A stretch of DNA of 38,437 nucleotides, from the NCBI GenBank assembly GCA_964598355.1, contig CAZRBN010000004.1, positions 1-38,437 on the forward strand, given 5' to 3'. Source of the DNA: DASQJJ01 sp964598355. GTDB lineage: Bacteria; Patescibacteriota; Microgenomatia; Levybacterales; UBA12049. Of the stretch, positions 30,936-37,969 are shown one piece after another. Made by a program: the position numbers and the translations under genes. Under the pieces are notes generated by a model. That model searched no databases and had not been told where the DNA came from. It saw only the letters and a list, made by a program, of their open reading frames with translations. Numbering within the stretch: the stretch's first letter is position 1; each line of letters opens with the position of its first letter.

Positions 30936-32840
30936 ATGGGAAAAATAATAGGTATTGATTTAGGAACAACAAATTCAGCAGTTGCTGTTATGGAAGGTGG
31001 ACAACCAAAAGTTATCCATTCTGCCGAAGGTCGCAATGTTATTCCATCTGTTGTGGATCCAAAAACGCACGTTGTTGGAGATGTGGCAAAGAGACAGATT
31101 GTGCTTAAGCCAAAAGAGACTATATTCTCTGTAAAGCGTCTTATGGGTCGTAAGTACCATGATGCATCAGTGCAATATGATGTGAAATGGCTTCCATATA
31201 CGGTTAAAGCAGGTCGTGATGATATGGCAGTTGTGGAAGTTGATGGTAAAGAATACACACCACAAGAAATTTCCGCAATGGTACTCCAAAAAATTAAAGC
31301 TGATGCTGAATCCTACTTGGGAGATAAGGTGACTCAAGCAGTTATTACAGTACCAGCATACTTTGACGATGCAGAAAGACAAGCAACAAAGCAGGCTGGA
31401 GAGATTGCTGGTTTGGAAGTCTTAAGAATTATCAACGAACCAACTGCAGCAGCACTTGCGTATGGTCTGGATAAAAAGAATGCACATACAATTGCAGTCT
31501 ATGATTTGGGTGGAGGAACATTTGATATCTCAATTCTTGAGCTTGGTGAAGGTGTCTATGAAGTGAAATCAACCAATGGAGACACCCACCTTGGTGGAGA
31601 TGATTTTGACCAGAAAATTGTTAATTATTTGGCCGATGAATTTAAAAAGGAAAATAATATTGATTTAAAACAAGACCCACAAGCTCTTCAGAGACTTCGC
31701 GAATCAGCAGAAAAAGCAAAAATCGAATTATCTTCTGCACAAGAAGCACAAATTAATCAGCCATTTATCACTGTTGGTCCAAATGGCCCACTGCATCTTA
31801 CAATGACTCTTACTCGGGCAAAGCTTGAGATGATTGTTGATGAATTGGTTCAGAAGACCTTAGAGCCAGTTAAGAAAGCACTTGCTGATGCAAAGAAAGC
31901 TGTTTCAGATATCGATGAGGTTGTTTTGGTAGGCGGAATGACCAGAATGCCAAAGGTTATTGAAACTGTGACTAAATTCTTTGGCAAGGAGCCAAATAAG
32001 TCGGTTAACCCAGATGAGGTTGTGGCAATTGGAGCAGCAATTCAAGGTGGTGTGTTAGGTGGAGAAGTAACAGACGTATTACTTTTGGATGTGACTCCCT
32101 TAACGTTGGGTCTTGAGACCTTGGGAAGTGTTGCAACACCGCTTATTCCACGAAATACAACTATTCCAACCAGTAAGTCTCAAGTATTCTCAACAGCTGC
32201 AGATAATCAGACGCAAGTTGAAATTAATGTGCTGCAAGGAGAGAGACCAATGGCAGCAGATAATAAATCCTTGGGAAGGTTTATTCTGGATGGAATTCCA
32301 CCTGCTCCTCGAGGTGTGCCCCAAGTTGAAGTTACTTTTGATATCGACGCATCTGGTATTCTTTCAGTAAAGGCAAAAGATAAAGCATCTGGTAAAGAAC
32401 AGTCTATTAAAATTACGGGATCTACAGGTCTTTCCAAAGACGAAGTAGAGAAGATGACCAAGGAAGCAGAGCTGCATGCCCAGGAAGATGCTGAGAAAAA
32501 AGAAAAGATAGAAGCTCGAAATCATGCAGATTCGCTTATCTTTACTGCTGAAAAGGCACTCAAAGATGGTGGAGATAAAGTCCCAGCAGATGTAAAGACT
32601 GAAGTAGAAGGCAAGATTAAAGACTTGAAAGATATTTTGGATTCTGGAAGTAAAGAAGAGTTGGAAACAAAGACAAAAGATTTGTCAGAAACACTTTCAA
32701 AGATTGGTCAAGCAGCATATCAGCAGGGTCAACAAGCAACAACAGAGCCTGAAATTGAGAAAAATGAAGAAGAAGGTAAGACTGAAGACTCAACCAAAAA
32801 TAAAAAAGATGACGCACAAGAAGGAGAAGTGATAAGTTAA
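30936..32840 (+). CDS. dnaK: Chaperone DnaK (Hsp70)
   Basis: 634 residues, complete. ATPase motifs: IGIDLGTTNSAVAVMEGG (4-21), VPAYFDDAERQATKQAGEIAGL, NEPTAAALAYGLD and AVYDLGGGTFDISILE. Linker and substrate domain: VLLLDVTPLTLGLETLG. The C-terminal 60 residues are Glu/Lys/Gln-rich and end with EGEVIS rather than the EEVD-like end. It folds proteins with DnaJ and GrpE. A poor AAGAAAG stretch is the only Shine-Dalgarno candidate. A terminator (32927-32947) separates dnaK from dnaJ. Confidence 0.98.
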   Translation: MGKIIGIDLGTTNSAVAVMEGGQPKVIHSAEGRNVIPSVVDPKTHVVGDVAKRQIVLKPKETIFSVKRLMGRKYHDASVQYDVKWLPYTVKAGRDDMAVVEVDGKEYTPQEISAMVLQKIKADAESYLGDKVTQAVITVPAYFDDAERQATKQAGEIAGLEVLRIINEPTAAALAYGLDKKNAHTIAVYDLGGGTFDISILELGEGVYEVKSTNGDTHLGGDDFDQKIVNYLADEFKKENNIDLKQDPQALQRLRESAEKAKIELSSAQEAQINQPFITVGPNGPLHLTMTLTRAKLEMIVDELVQKTLEPVKKALADAKKAVSDIDEVVLVGGMTRMPKVIETVTKFFGKEPNKSVNPDEVVAIGAAIQGGVLGGEVTDVLLLDVTPLTLGLETLGSVATPLIPRNTTIPTSKSQVFSTAADNQTQVEINVLQGERPMAADNKSLGRFILDGIPPAPRGVPQVEVTFDIDASGILSVKAKDKASGKEQSIKITGSTGLSKDEVEKMTKEAELHAQEDAEKKEKIEARNHADSLIFTAEKALKDGGDKVPADVKTEVEGKIKDLKDILDSGSKEELETKTKDLSETLSKIGQAAYQQGQQATTEPEIEKNEEEGKTEDSTKNKKDDAQEGEVIS

Positions 32841-32847
32841 CCTTCTT

Positions 32848-32917
32848 GTCATTCCCGACTTGATCGGGAATCTATTATAGATAAGTACATAGATCCTGAA
32901 ACAAAGTTGGGAATGAT
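32848..32917 (+). repeat. REP-like palindrome after dnaK
   Basis: ATTCCCGA-CTTGA-TCGGGAAT (32851-32871) is a perfect 8-base-stem hairpin. The outer arms TCATTCCCGACTT and AAGTTGGGAATGA (to 32917) are also complementary over about 13 bases, so two folds compete. From memory the CATTCCCG...CGGGAAT unit is a widespread REP-type family in bacterial genomes. It lies between the dnaK stop and its terminator. Confidence 0.75.
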
Positions 32918-32926
32918 AGCAAACTG

Positions 32927-32947
32927 TGCGCGTATACGCGCATTTTT
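32927..32947 (+). terminator. Rho-independent terminator after dnaK
   Basis: TGCGCG-TATA-CGCGCA (32927-32942) followed by TTTTT. It separates the hrcA-grpE-dnaK transcript from dnaJ. Confidence 0.82.
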
Positions 32948-32949
32948 AG

Positions 32950-33022
32950 TATAATAACCACAGCTTTCAGTTACTAGTTTCCAGCTTACAATTTTAAGCT
33001 AGAAGCTGATAACTAGAAGCTC
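32950..33022 (+). promoter_or_regulatory. dnaJ promoter and palindromic leader element
   Basis: TATAAT (32950-32955) sits just after the dnaK terminator. The leader is an imperfect hairpin: CAGCTTTCAGTTACTAG...CCAGCTT (32961-32987) with AAGCTAGAAGCTGATAACTAG (32996-33016), 20 of 27 positions matching. Both ends recur in the metG leader. The Shine-Dalgarno candidate is GAAGCTC. Confidence 0.7.
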
Positions 33023-33029
33023 AAACAAT

Positions 33030-33908
33030 ATGCCAAATAATGATTATTACCAAATTCTAGGTGTTAGTAAAACTGCAACTGATCAGGAGATTAAGACTGC
33101 ATATCGCAAGCTTGCTCTTCAGTTTCATCCGGATAGAAATAAAACCAAAGAAGCCGAGGAAAAATTTAAAGAAGTAACCAAGGCATACGAGGTATTATCT
33201 GATGCTCAAAAAAGACAGACCTACGATCAATTTGGTGCAGCTGCATTTGAGCAAGGTGGAATGGGTGGAGGTAATCCATTTGCTGGAGGCTTTGGGGGCC
33301 AAGGTGGGCCATTTACCTACACCTATACAACCAATGGGGGGTCTGCAGGTTTTGATTTTGGGGGTTTTAATGATCCCTTTGACATTTTTGAGCAATTTTT
33401 TGGAGGAGCTTCGCCATTTGGAAGACAACAGCGTCGTCCTGTCTATTCCATAGAAATAGACTTTATGGAATCTGTAAAGGGCGTTACAAAAAAAGTGACA
33501 ATAGATGGTAAACAGCAGTCAATTAAGATTCCAGCGGGGGTAGATACAGGCTCGCGTATACGGTTTCAGGAGTATGATGTCGTTATTGAGGTCCGACCTC
33601 ATCAACGATACCATAGAGAAGGATACGACATTGTTACAGATGAAGAAATTTCTTTTCCTCAAGCAGCATTAGGTACTGAATACACAGTTGAAACAATTGA
33701 TGGAAAAGTGACAGTAAGGATTCCTTCAGGTACTCAACCCAATTCTCTGATTCGTCTTAAAGGGAAAGGTGTCGCTCATCTACAGGGGTCAGGTCGAGGA
33801 GACCATTATATGAGGGTGAAAGTGGTTATTCCAAAAAATCTGACTGCTCGTCAAAAGGACCTCCTCAAAGAATTTGAAGGTGAAAAAGGTAAAAAAGGTT
33901 GGTTTTAG
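33030..33908 (+). CDS. dnaJ: DnaJ-family chaperone without zinc finger
   Basis: 292 residues, type II (CbpA-like) layout. The J-domain (1-70) has HPD at 33-35. A Gly/Phe-rich region follows (GGMGGGNPFAGGFGGQGG, about 75-130). The peptide-binding domain has VYSIEIDFMESVKGVTKKVTID and IPSGTQPNSLIRLKGKGVAHLQGSGRGDHYMRV. The four CxxCxGxG zinc repeats of classical DnaJ are missing. As the only J protein next to dnaK it is probably the main co-chaperone. Confidence 0.92.
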   Translation: MPNNDYYQILGVSKTATDQEIKTAYRKLALQFHPDRNKTKEAEEKFKEVTKAYEVLSDAQKRQTYDQFGAAAFEQGGMGGGNPFAGGFGGQGGPFTYTYTTNGGSAGFDFGGFNDPFDIFEQFFGGASPFGRQQRRPVYSIEIDFMESVKGVTKKVTIDGKQQSIKIPAGVDTGSRIRFQEYDVVIEVRPHQRYHREGYDIVTDEEISFPQAALGTEYTVETIDGKVTVRIPSGTQPNSLIRLKGKGVAHLQGSGRGDHYMRVKVVIPKNLTARQKDLLKEFEGEKGKKGWF

Positions 33909-34129
33909 AAAGTCCGCAAAAACATCCACAAAGTAAAGAGAAGAGAAAAAAAAGTCACTCCTAAGCCCATTTTTACTAGAATTGTAGTTAAGAATGGCAA
34001 CTCCAGTGTAAAGGCCAATTTTGCTTTCTGAAGTTGTCTTATGTAAAGGATGTTATAGATGGCAATAAGAAAAAGCAAAAGACAAAAAATAAATAATATA
34101 GTCGTTTTCACCAAAAGGATATTAAGCAT
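33905..34129 (-). CDS. Small two-helix membrane protein
   Basis: 74 residues from the ATG at 34129, with AAGGAG 8 bases upstream, inside the end of the PH-domain gene. Two membrane helices: LLVKTTILFIFCLLLFLIAIYNIL and TTILVKMGLGVTFFSLLFTLWMFL. No family recognised. It overlaps the PH-domain gene by 8 bases (coupled) and dnaJ by 4 bases at the 3' end (convergent). Confidence 0.65.
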   Translation of the reverse strand: MLNILLVKTTILFIFCLLLFLIAIYNILYIRQLQKAKLAFTLELPFLTTILVKMGLGVTFFSLLFTLWMFLRTF

Positions 34130-34751
34130 AGGATGTTCTCCTTCCAAAAAAAGTTGGTTTGGTTACTTGAGAAAAACGTGAATTTTTACCGTTGTCATCG
34201 GTAATTAAAAACCTACTCAATATCGCTGCTGTACGAGTTGGATTACTGATATGGTAGAGAATAAATTCCTCTGAGTGTGTTGGCCTATCAAAAGTAAGGG
34301 TTATATTGCCAAAATCAAAAACTCCTTCAAATACCCCATGTTTGTCTTCATCAATTTCCGTGCATCGTACCTGATCAAGAAGAATAGTATTTGTTTTGTA
34401 GAGGAAAAATGGCGAATAAAAAACTTCCATTAATTTATGTGTTGTTATCACATAGAGATGGAAATACCAATCAATAACTATTTTTGTTATAGCATTTAAA
34501 AGGAATGCAACAAGAAAAAGGACGAGAGGTGTTAAGAAATACAGTTGACTAAGCATAACTAAAAGGAAAAATGATATACAGAAAAAAGGTCCAACAAAGA
34601 GAAAAAGAGAGAGAAGTGGGGGAAAAAGACAAAGATAATGTTGTCTTGTATATAAGATAATCTTTTCTCCAGGCATATCTAAAAAATTCTGTAAATTATC
34701 CCGAAACCGGGTGTTGATTCCTGCCATAGCTGTCTGCTTGTTAGGATACAT
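34122..34751 (-). CDS. Membrane protein with bacterial PH-like domain
   Basis: 209 residues. Residues about 28-100 contain three to four membrane helices. Then IDWYFHLYVITTHKLMEVFYSPFFLYKTNTILLDQVRCTEID and GVFEGVFDFGNITLTFD give the YdbS/bPH-like fold: a Y-x-I-T-x-x-x strand and a late G-x-F-x-F-G-x-I-x-L strand. Role unknown. The upstream region contains palindromic operator-like sequences shared with the divergent Crp/Fnr-type gene. Confidence 0.75.
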   Translation of the reverse strand: MYPNKQTAMAGINTRFRDNLQNFLDMPGEKIILYTRQHYLCLFPPLLSLFLFVGPFFCISFFLLVMLSQLYFLTPLVLFLVAFLLNAITKIVIDWYFHLYVITTHKLMEVFYSPFFLYKTNTILLDQVRCTEIDEDKHGVFEGVFDFGNITLTFDRPTHSEEFILYHISNPTRTAAILSRFLITDDNGKNSRFSQVTKPTFFGRRTSYA

Positions 34752-34769
34752 TTCAAGTAAGGTGAAGGC

Positions 34770-34796
34770 TGTAATCTTGATTACAAAGTAATGTAA
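34770..34796. promoter_or_regulatory. Overlapping palindromic operators between PH and Crp/Fnr genes
   Basis: TGTAATC-TT-GATTACA (34770-34785) is a perfect 7-base inverted repeat. TTACA-N6-TGTAA (34781-34796) overlaps it. The architecture (two half-sites with a short gap) fits a Crp/Fnr-family dimer, and such a regulator is encoded next door. The operator is between the two divergent genes. Confidence 0.6.
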
Positions 34797-34833
34797 GATA
34801 ATGTGAGAAAAAGGTAAGAAAAATACAAATTCA

Positions 34834-34863
34834 CTTGTTTTATCTTGGATGTAAGCTTATACT
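34834..34863 (+). promoter_or_regulatory. Promoter of the Crp/Fnr gene
   Basis: TTGTTT (34834-34839), an 18-base spacer and TATACT (34858-34863). A leaderless start would fall near 34870-34872, at a CTG codon. Confidence 0.6.
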
Positions 34864-34871
34864 AGCGCTAT

Positions 34872-35522
34872 CTGAAAGAAGATAGTAATTCTCTTATTTA
34901 CAATTTTTTTACAAATTATCCGCTGTACCATTTTCGCAAGCGAGAAATTATTCTATATCCCAATACTGTTCCTTCCGGAGTTTTTTTTATTAAAAATGGA
35001 TATGTTCGAAGCTATATAACAGCAAAAAATGGAAGAGAACTGACAGTAAATTTACTTAAGCCTTATCATATTTTCCCAATGCAATGGGTAATGAATAATA
35101 CAACAACAGTATCTTCGTACCAAGCTTTAACAGATAGTGCTCTTTTTCGTGCTCCTAAAGAAGATTTTCTCTATTTTCTCAAGCAAAATCCAGAACCACT
35201 ATTTTTTTATATGAGTAAGACGTTAAAAAGATTAAGTGAAGCATCTCAAAGGTTAGAGGCAGCATTGCTAGGCAATGCTAGTGAAAAAGTAGGAAATATT
35301 CTTATTTTTCTTGCAGAAAATTTGGGGGAAAAAGAAGGGAAAACTATAATGCTTCAAGTTCCTTTTACGCATCAAGAAATTGCAGATATGGTTGGGTTCA
35401 CACGCGAAACTACAAGCCTGGAGTTAGAGAAATTACAAAAGGAAGGAATTATTTCACAAAAGGATCATTTTCTAACAATTCAAGATATTGAAAAATTAAA
35501 AGTTCTTACTGATCTCACTTAA
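34872..35522 (+). CDS. Crp/Fnr-family transcription regulator, non-ATG start
   Basis: 216 residues if it begins at the CTG at 34872. The cNMP-binding-like beta barrel runs from YPLYHFRKREIILYPNTVPSGVFFIKNGYVRSY to RELTVNLLKPYHIF. It lacks the Fnr-type N-terminal Cys and a clear cAMP phosphate-binding RxS. The Crp HTH is FTHQEIADMVGFTRETTSLELEKLQKEGIIS. The first ATG in frame (35079) would remove the whole N-terminal sensor domain. The promoter places the mRNA start at the CTG; ATT at 34896 is another option. A sequencing error is possible. It likely binds the operator palindromes upstream. Confidence 0.7.
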   Translation: MKEDSNSLIYNFFTNYPLYHFRKREIILYPNTVPSGVFFIKNGYVRSYITAKNGRELTVNLLKPYHIFPMQWVMNNTTTVSSYQALTDSALFRAPKEDFLYFLKQNPEPLFFYMSKTLKRLSEASQRLEAALLGNASEKVGNILIFLAENLGEKEGKTIMLQVPFTHQEIADMVGFTRETTSLELEKLQKEGIISQKDHFLTIQDIEKLKVLTDLT

Positions 35523-35590
35523 GGCTTACTCATTTATTACCCACATCCTATGAGTGGCCTTTATCCTCTACACGCATTGTCAGGATATCT

Positions 35591-36736
35591 ATGGCTTATA
35601 AGAAAAAAGTAGAGTCACTAAAGACTAATTTTAAACCTTTTCGAGTCGGAACAATTTTTAATAAGTTGCTTATTCAAGTACCTAAAGCTGTTCCTCAATA
35701 TTCAAAAGTAGTTATCAAATATCCAAGCAGACTCTATGCAATGTCTTTTGATCCAAGTAAAATCGCTTCTAATAATAATCTAAAATATACTCCCGGATCC
35801 GTAAATTTTAGTATTTGTATTTTCAAAACTATTACAGTATCGCTTACAGCAAGAGATACTGTTTTAATTTCTCCACGATCAAAAAGACATACGTTAATTA
35901 AGCATACTATTGCTCTCATGAAATCAGCTTTACAGTTCGATGATGGACTTACCGTTGATGTCGATGAAGAAGTTCCTCTGCGCCATTGCGGTTTGGGGTC
36001 AAGCAGTAGCCTCATTTCAGGAGTAGCGTGTGCAATTAACGAGCTTTACGGCAATACTATCCCTAAAAAACATCTCCTGAAATACTTAGCACAGAATCAT
36101 GGAGAAGAAATTGATGAAAGTGATGAATATTTAAGCGCGGTACAATGTGTTGGTGGGTCTGCATCATGTGGCATGTATAAAGGTGGTTTGTTGATTATTG
36201 CTGGAGAAAATACTGTTGTGTATAGCATGAATATTCCTGATGAGTATGATGTTGTTATTGGTGTTCCTCAAAACTTTACCTATCCTGATGCTCATACTTT
36301 AATGAAAAAAGAAATAACAAATATGCATAAATATAAAAAAACAGGTCAAAAATATGGCCGAGAGATTGCGTATAAGTTTTTTCACAACTGTTTGCCTGAT
36401 ATGGCTGAAGGATCTATTAAAGCCATGGGGGATTTGATATATGAATACAGGTTTGAGATGGGTAGTATCGAAAATGACTCTTTCGCATACCCTAAAATAC
36501 TAAGGCTTGCTAAAGCTGTCTCTATTTTAAAAAAAGAAGGTTTTGCTGATGTTTTGGCAACTTCTTCAAATGGACCTGGTATGTTTGCTATTACAAAGCA
36601 AACAGAAGTATGTAGAAAAGTTTTTGAGAACAGTGGAATGGTTACATTTACAACAAAGATCTATAACGACACATATAAAGTTTTGCAAAAAATCCCAAGA
36701 GACCTCTACCATTCTTTACCTCTACAGCTTAATTAA
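35591..36736 (+). CDS. GHMP kinase-superfamily protein, RFAP-synthase-like
   Basis: 381 residues. The GHMP phosphate-binding loop is PLRHCGLGSSSSLISGVACAIN with GLGSSSS at 134-140. The later VQCVGGSASCGMYKGGLLIIAG region and C-terminal SSNGPGMFAI (the GxGxGG-like third motif) fit the superfamily. Overall it resembles beta-ribofuranosylaminobenzene 5'-phosphate synthases of methanopterin makers more than galactokinase or mevalonate kinase. That assignment is weak, because no pterin genes lie nearby. It starts 68 bases after the Crp/Fnr gene; AGGA precedes the ATG by 6 bases. Confidence 0.65.
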   Translation: MAYKKKVESLKTNFKPFRVGTIFNKLLIQVPKAVPQYSKVVIKYPSRLYAMSFDPSKIASNNNLKYTPGSVNFSICIFKTITVSLTARDTVLISPRSKRHTLIKHTIALMKSALQFDDGLTVDVDEEVPLRHCGLGSSSSLISGVACAINELYGNTIPKKHLLKYLAQNHGEEIDESDEYLSAVQCVGGSASCGMYKGGLLIIAGENTVVYSMNIPDEYDVVIGVPQNFTYPDAHTLMKKEITNMHKYKKTGQKYGREIAYKFFHNCLPDMAEGSIKAMGDLIYEYRFEMGSIENDSFAYPKILRLAKAVSILKKEGFADVLATSSNGPGMFAITKQTEVCRKVFENSGMVTFTTKIYNDTYKVLQKIPRDLYHSLPLQLN

Positions 36737-36771
36737 ACATGGTTGGCTCTACAATACTACTTTCTTCCGCC

Positions 36772-36800
36772 TTGAAGATACCTCGTGGATTTGATATACT
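36772..36800 (+). promoter_or_regulatory. nusA promoter
   Basis: TTGAAG (36772-36777), a 17-base spacer and the extended -10 TGATATACT (36792-36800). The ATG is 11 bases further (36812), so the leader is only a few bases. Confidence 0.7.
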
Positions 36801-36811
36801 CACTGTTACAT

Positions 36812-37819
36812 ATGCCAGCAGTACAAAGAAGTGAATTTTATTTAGCACTCAACCAAGTCGCCACCGAGCGAGGAGTGAGTATTGAAGTAATTTTAGAAAC
36901 AGTTGAAGGAGCAATTCTTGCAGCTTACCGCAAAGATCACCCTGGAATTGAAGCAGAAGAATTCTCAGTAAAGCTTAATCCAAGTACAGGTGAAGCAAGA
37001 GTTTATCATATTGGAGAAGACGTTACCCCTCCGGGCTTTGGCCGAATTGCAGCACAAACAGCAAAACAAGTTATTTTACAAAAAGTACGAGAAAAGGAAA
37101 AAGAAGCAATTTTAACAGACTTCTCAACTAAAGTTGGCACAATTATGAATGGGACAGTCCTTCGCTTTGCGGGTCCTAATGTTATCGTTGATTTAGGAAA
37201 AGCAGAAGCAATAATGCCTCCTCAAGAGCAAATTTCCTCTGAAAGATATCATCAAAATCAAAGACTTTCTTTCTATATTCTTGAAATTCGAGAAGGCGTT
37301 AGAGGCCAAGAATTAGTTGTTTCTCGGGCTTCTTCAGGTCTTTTAGAAGGCCTTTTCAAGCGTGAGGTTCCTGAAATAGCTCAAGGAACAGTGGTTATTA
37401 AAGTAATAGCAAGAGAAGCAGGAAGTAGATCAAAAGTAGCGGTTGCTTCGACACAATCAGGTATCGATCCAGTTGGAAGTTGTGTTGGACAAAAAGGAGT
37501 GCGAGTTCAGGCAATTATTCAGGAATTTGGTGGACTTGAAAAAATTGATATTATCCAATGGCAAGAAGACACCAAAGCTTTTATTACAGCTGCGTTATCA
37601 CCAGCCAAAGATTTAAGTATTACGCTTGATGAAGAAAGTAGGACAGCATTTGTTGTCGCTCCAAAAGATCAATTATCAATTGCGATTGGAAAAGAAGGAC
37701 AAAATGCTCGACTTGCTTCCAAATTAACAGGATGGAGAATTGAAATTCGAGAAAATGAATCAGCAAGTTCAAGTACAGAAGAAAGCCAAGAAGAAGTTGA
37801 AGAAGTAGTAGCAGCATAA
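36812..37819 (+). CDS. nusA: Transcription elongation factor NusA
   Basis: 335 residues from the ATG at 36812; the promoter overlaps the in-frame upstream extension. Domains in order: N-terminal RNA polymerase-binding (1-110, FYLALNQVATERGVSIEVILETVEGAILAAYRK), S1 (about 115-180, GTIMNGTVLRFAGPNVIVDLGKAEAIMP), KH1 (GIDPVGSCVGQKGVRVQAII, the GxxG loop) and KH2 (LSIAIGKEGQNARLASKLTGWRIEI). A short acidic tail ends it. It modulates pausing, termination and antitermination, and lies ahead of infB as in many bacteria. Confidence 0.96.
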   Translation: MPAVQRSEFYLALNQVATERGVSIEVILETVEGAILAAYRKDHPGIEAEEFSVKLNPSTGEARVYHIGEDVTPPGFGRIAAQTAKQVILQKVREKEKEAILTDFSTKVGTIMNGTVLRFAGPNVIVDLGKAEAIMPPQEQISSERYHQNQRLSFYILEIREGVRGQELVVSRASSGLLEGLFKREVPEIAQGTVVIKVIAREAGSRSKVAVASTQSGIDPVGSCVGQKGVRVQAIIQEFGGLEKIDIIQWQEDTKAFITAALSPAKDLSITLDEESRTAFVVAPKDQLSIAIGKEGQNARLASKLTGWRIEIRENESASSSTEESQEEVEEVVAA

Positions 37820-37877
37820 GTTTATGAAAAGTTTTCGTGTAATTTCATTATTCTTCAGATAGCTTCTTGAGTTTTAT

Positions 37878-37947
37878 ACATGGTTCGACTATGTTCTGCT
37901 TAGCAGAACTCCGCTCACCAAAAATTTTCCTGAGCTTGTCGGAGGAT
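37878..37947 (+). repeat. Palindromic repeats in the infB leader
   Basis: GTTCTGC-TTA-GCAGAAC (about 37891-37907) is a perfect 7-base-stem hairpin flanked by GGTTCGACTATG and CTCCGCTCACC. A second short palindrome-like unit CCTGAGCTTGTCGGAGG (37930-37946) follows. From memory both flanks resemble common interspersed repeat units (TTCGAC...GCTCACC and CCTGAGCTTGTCGAAGG). Confidence 0.65.
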
Positions 37948-37969
37948 TTCAAATTTAAAATCAAAAATT

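Noticed and set aside
31167..32461. Antisense reading frames opposite dnaK
   Set aside because: They arise from the strong codon bias of dnaK and have no independent start signals.
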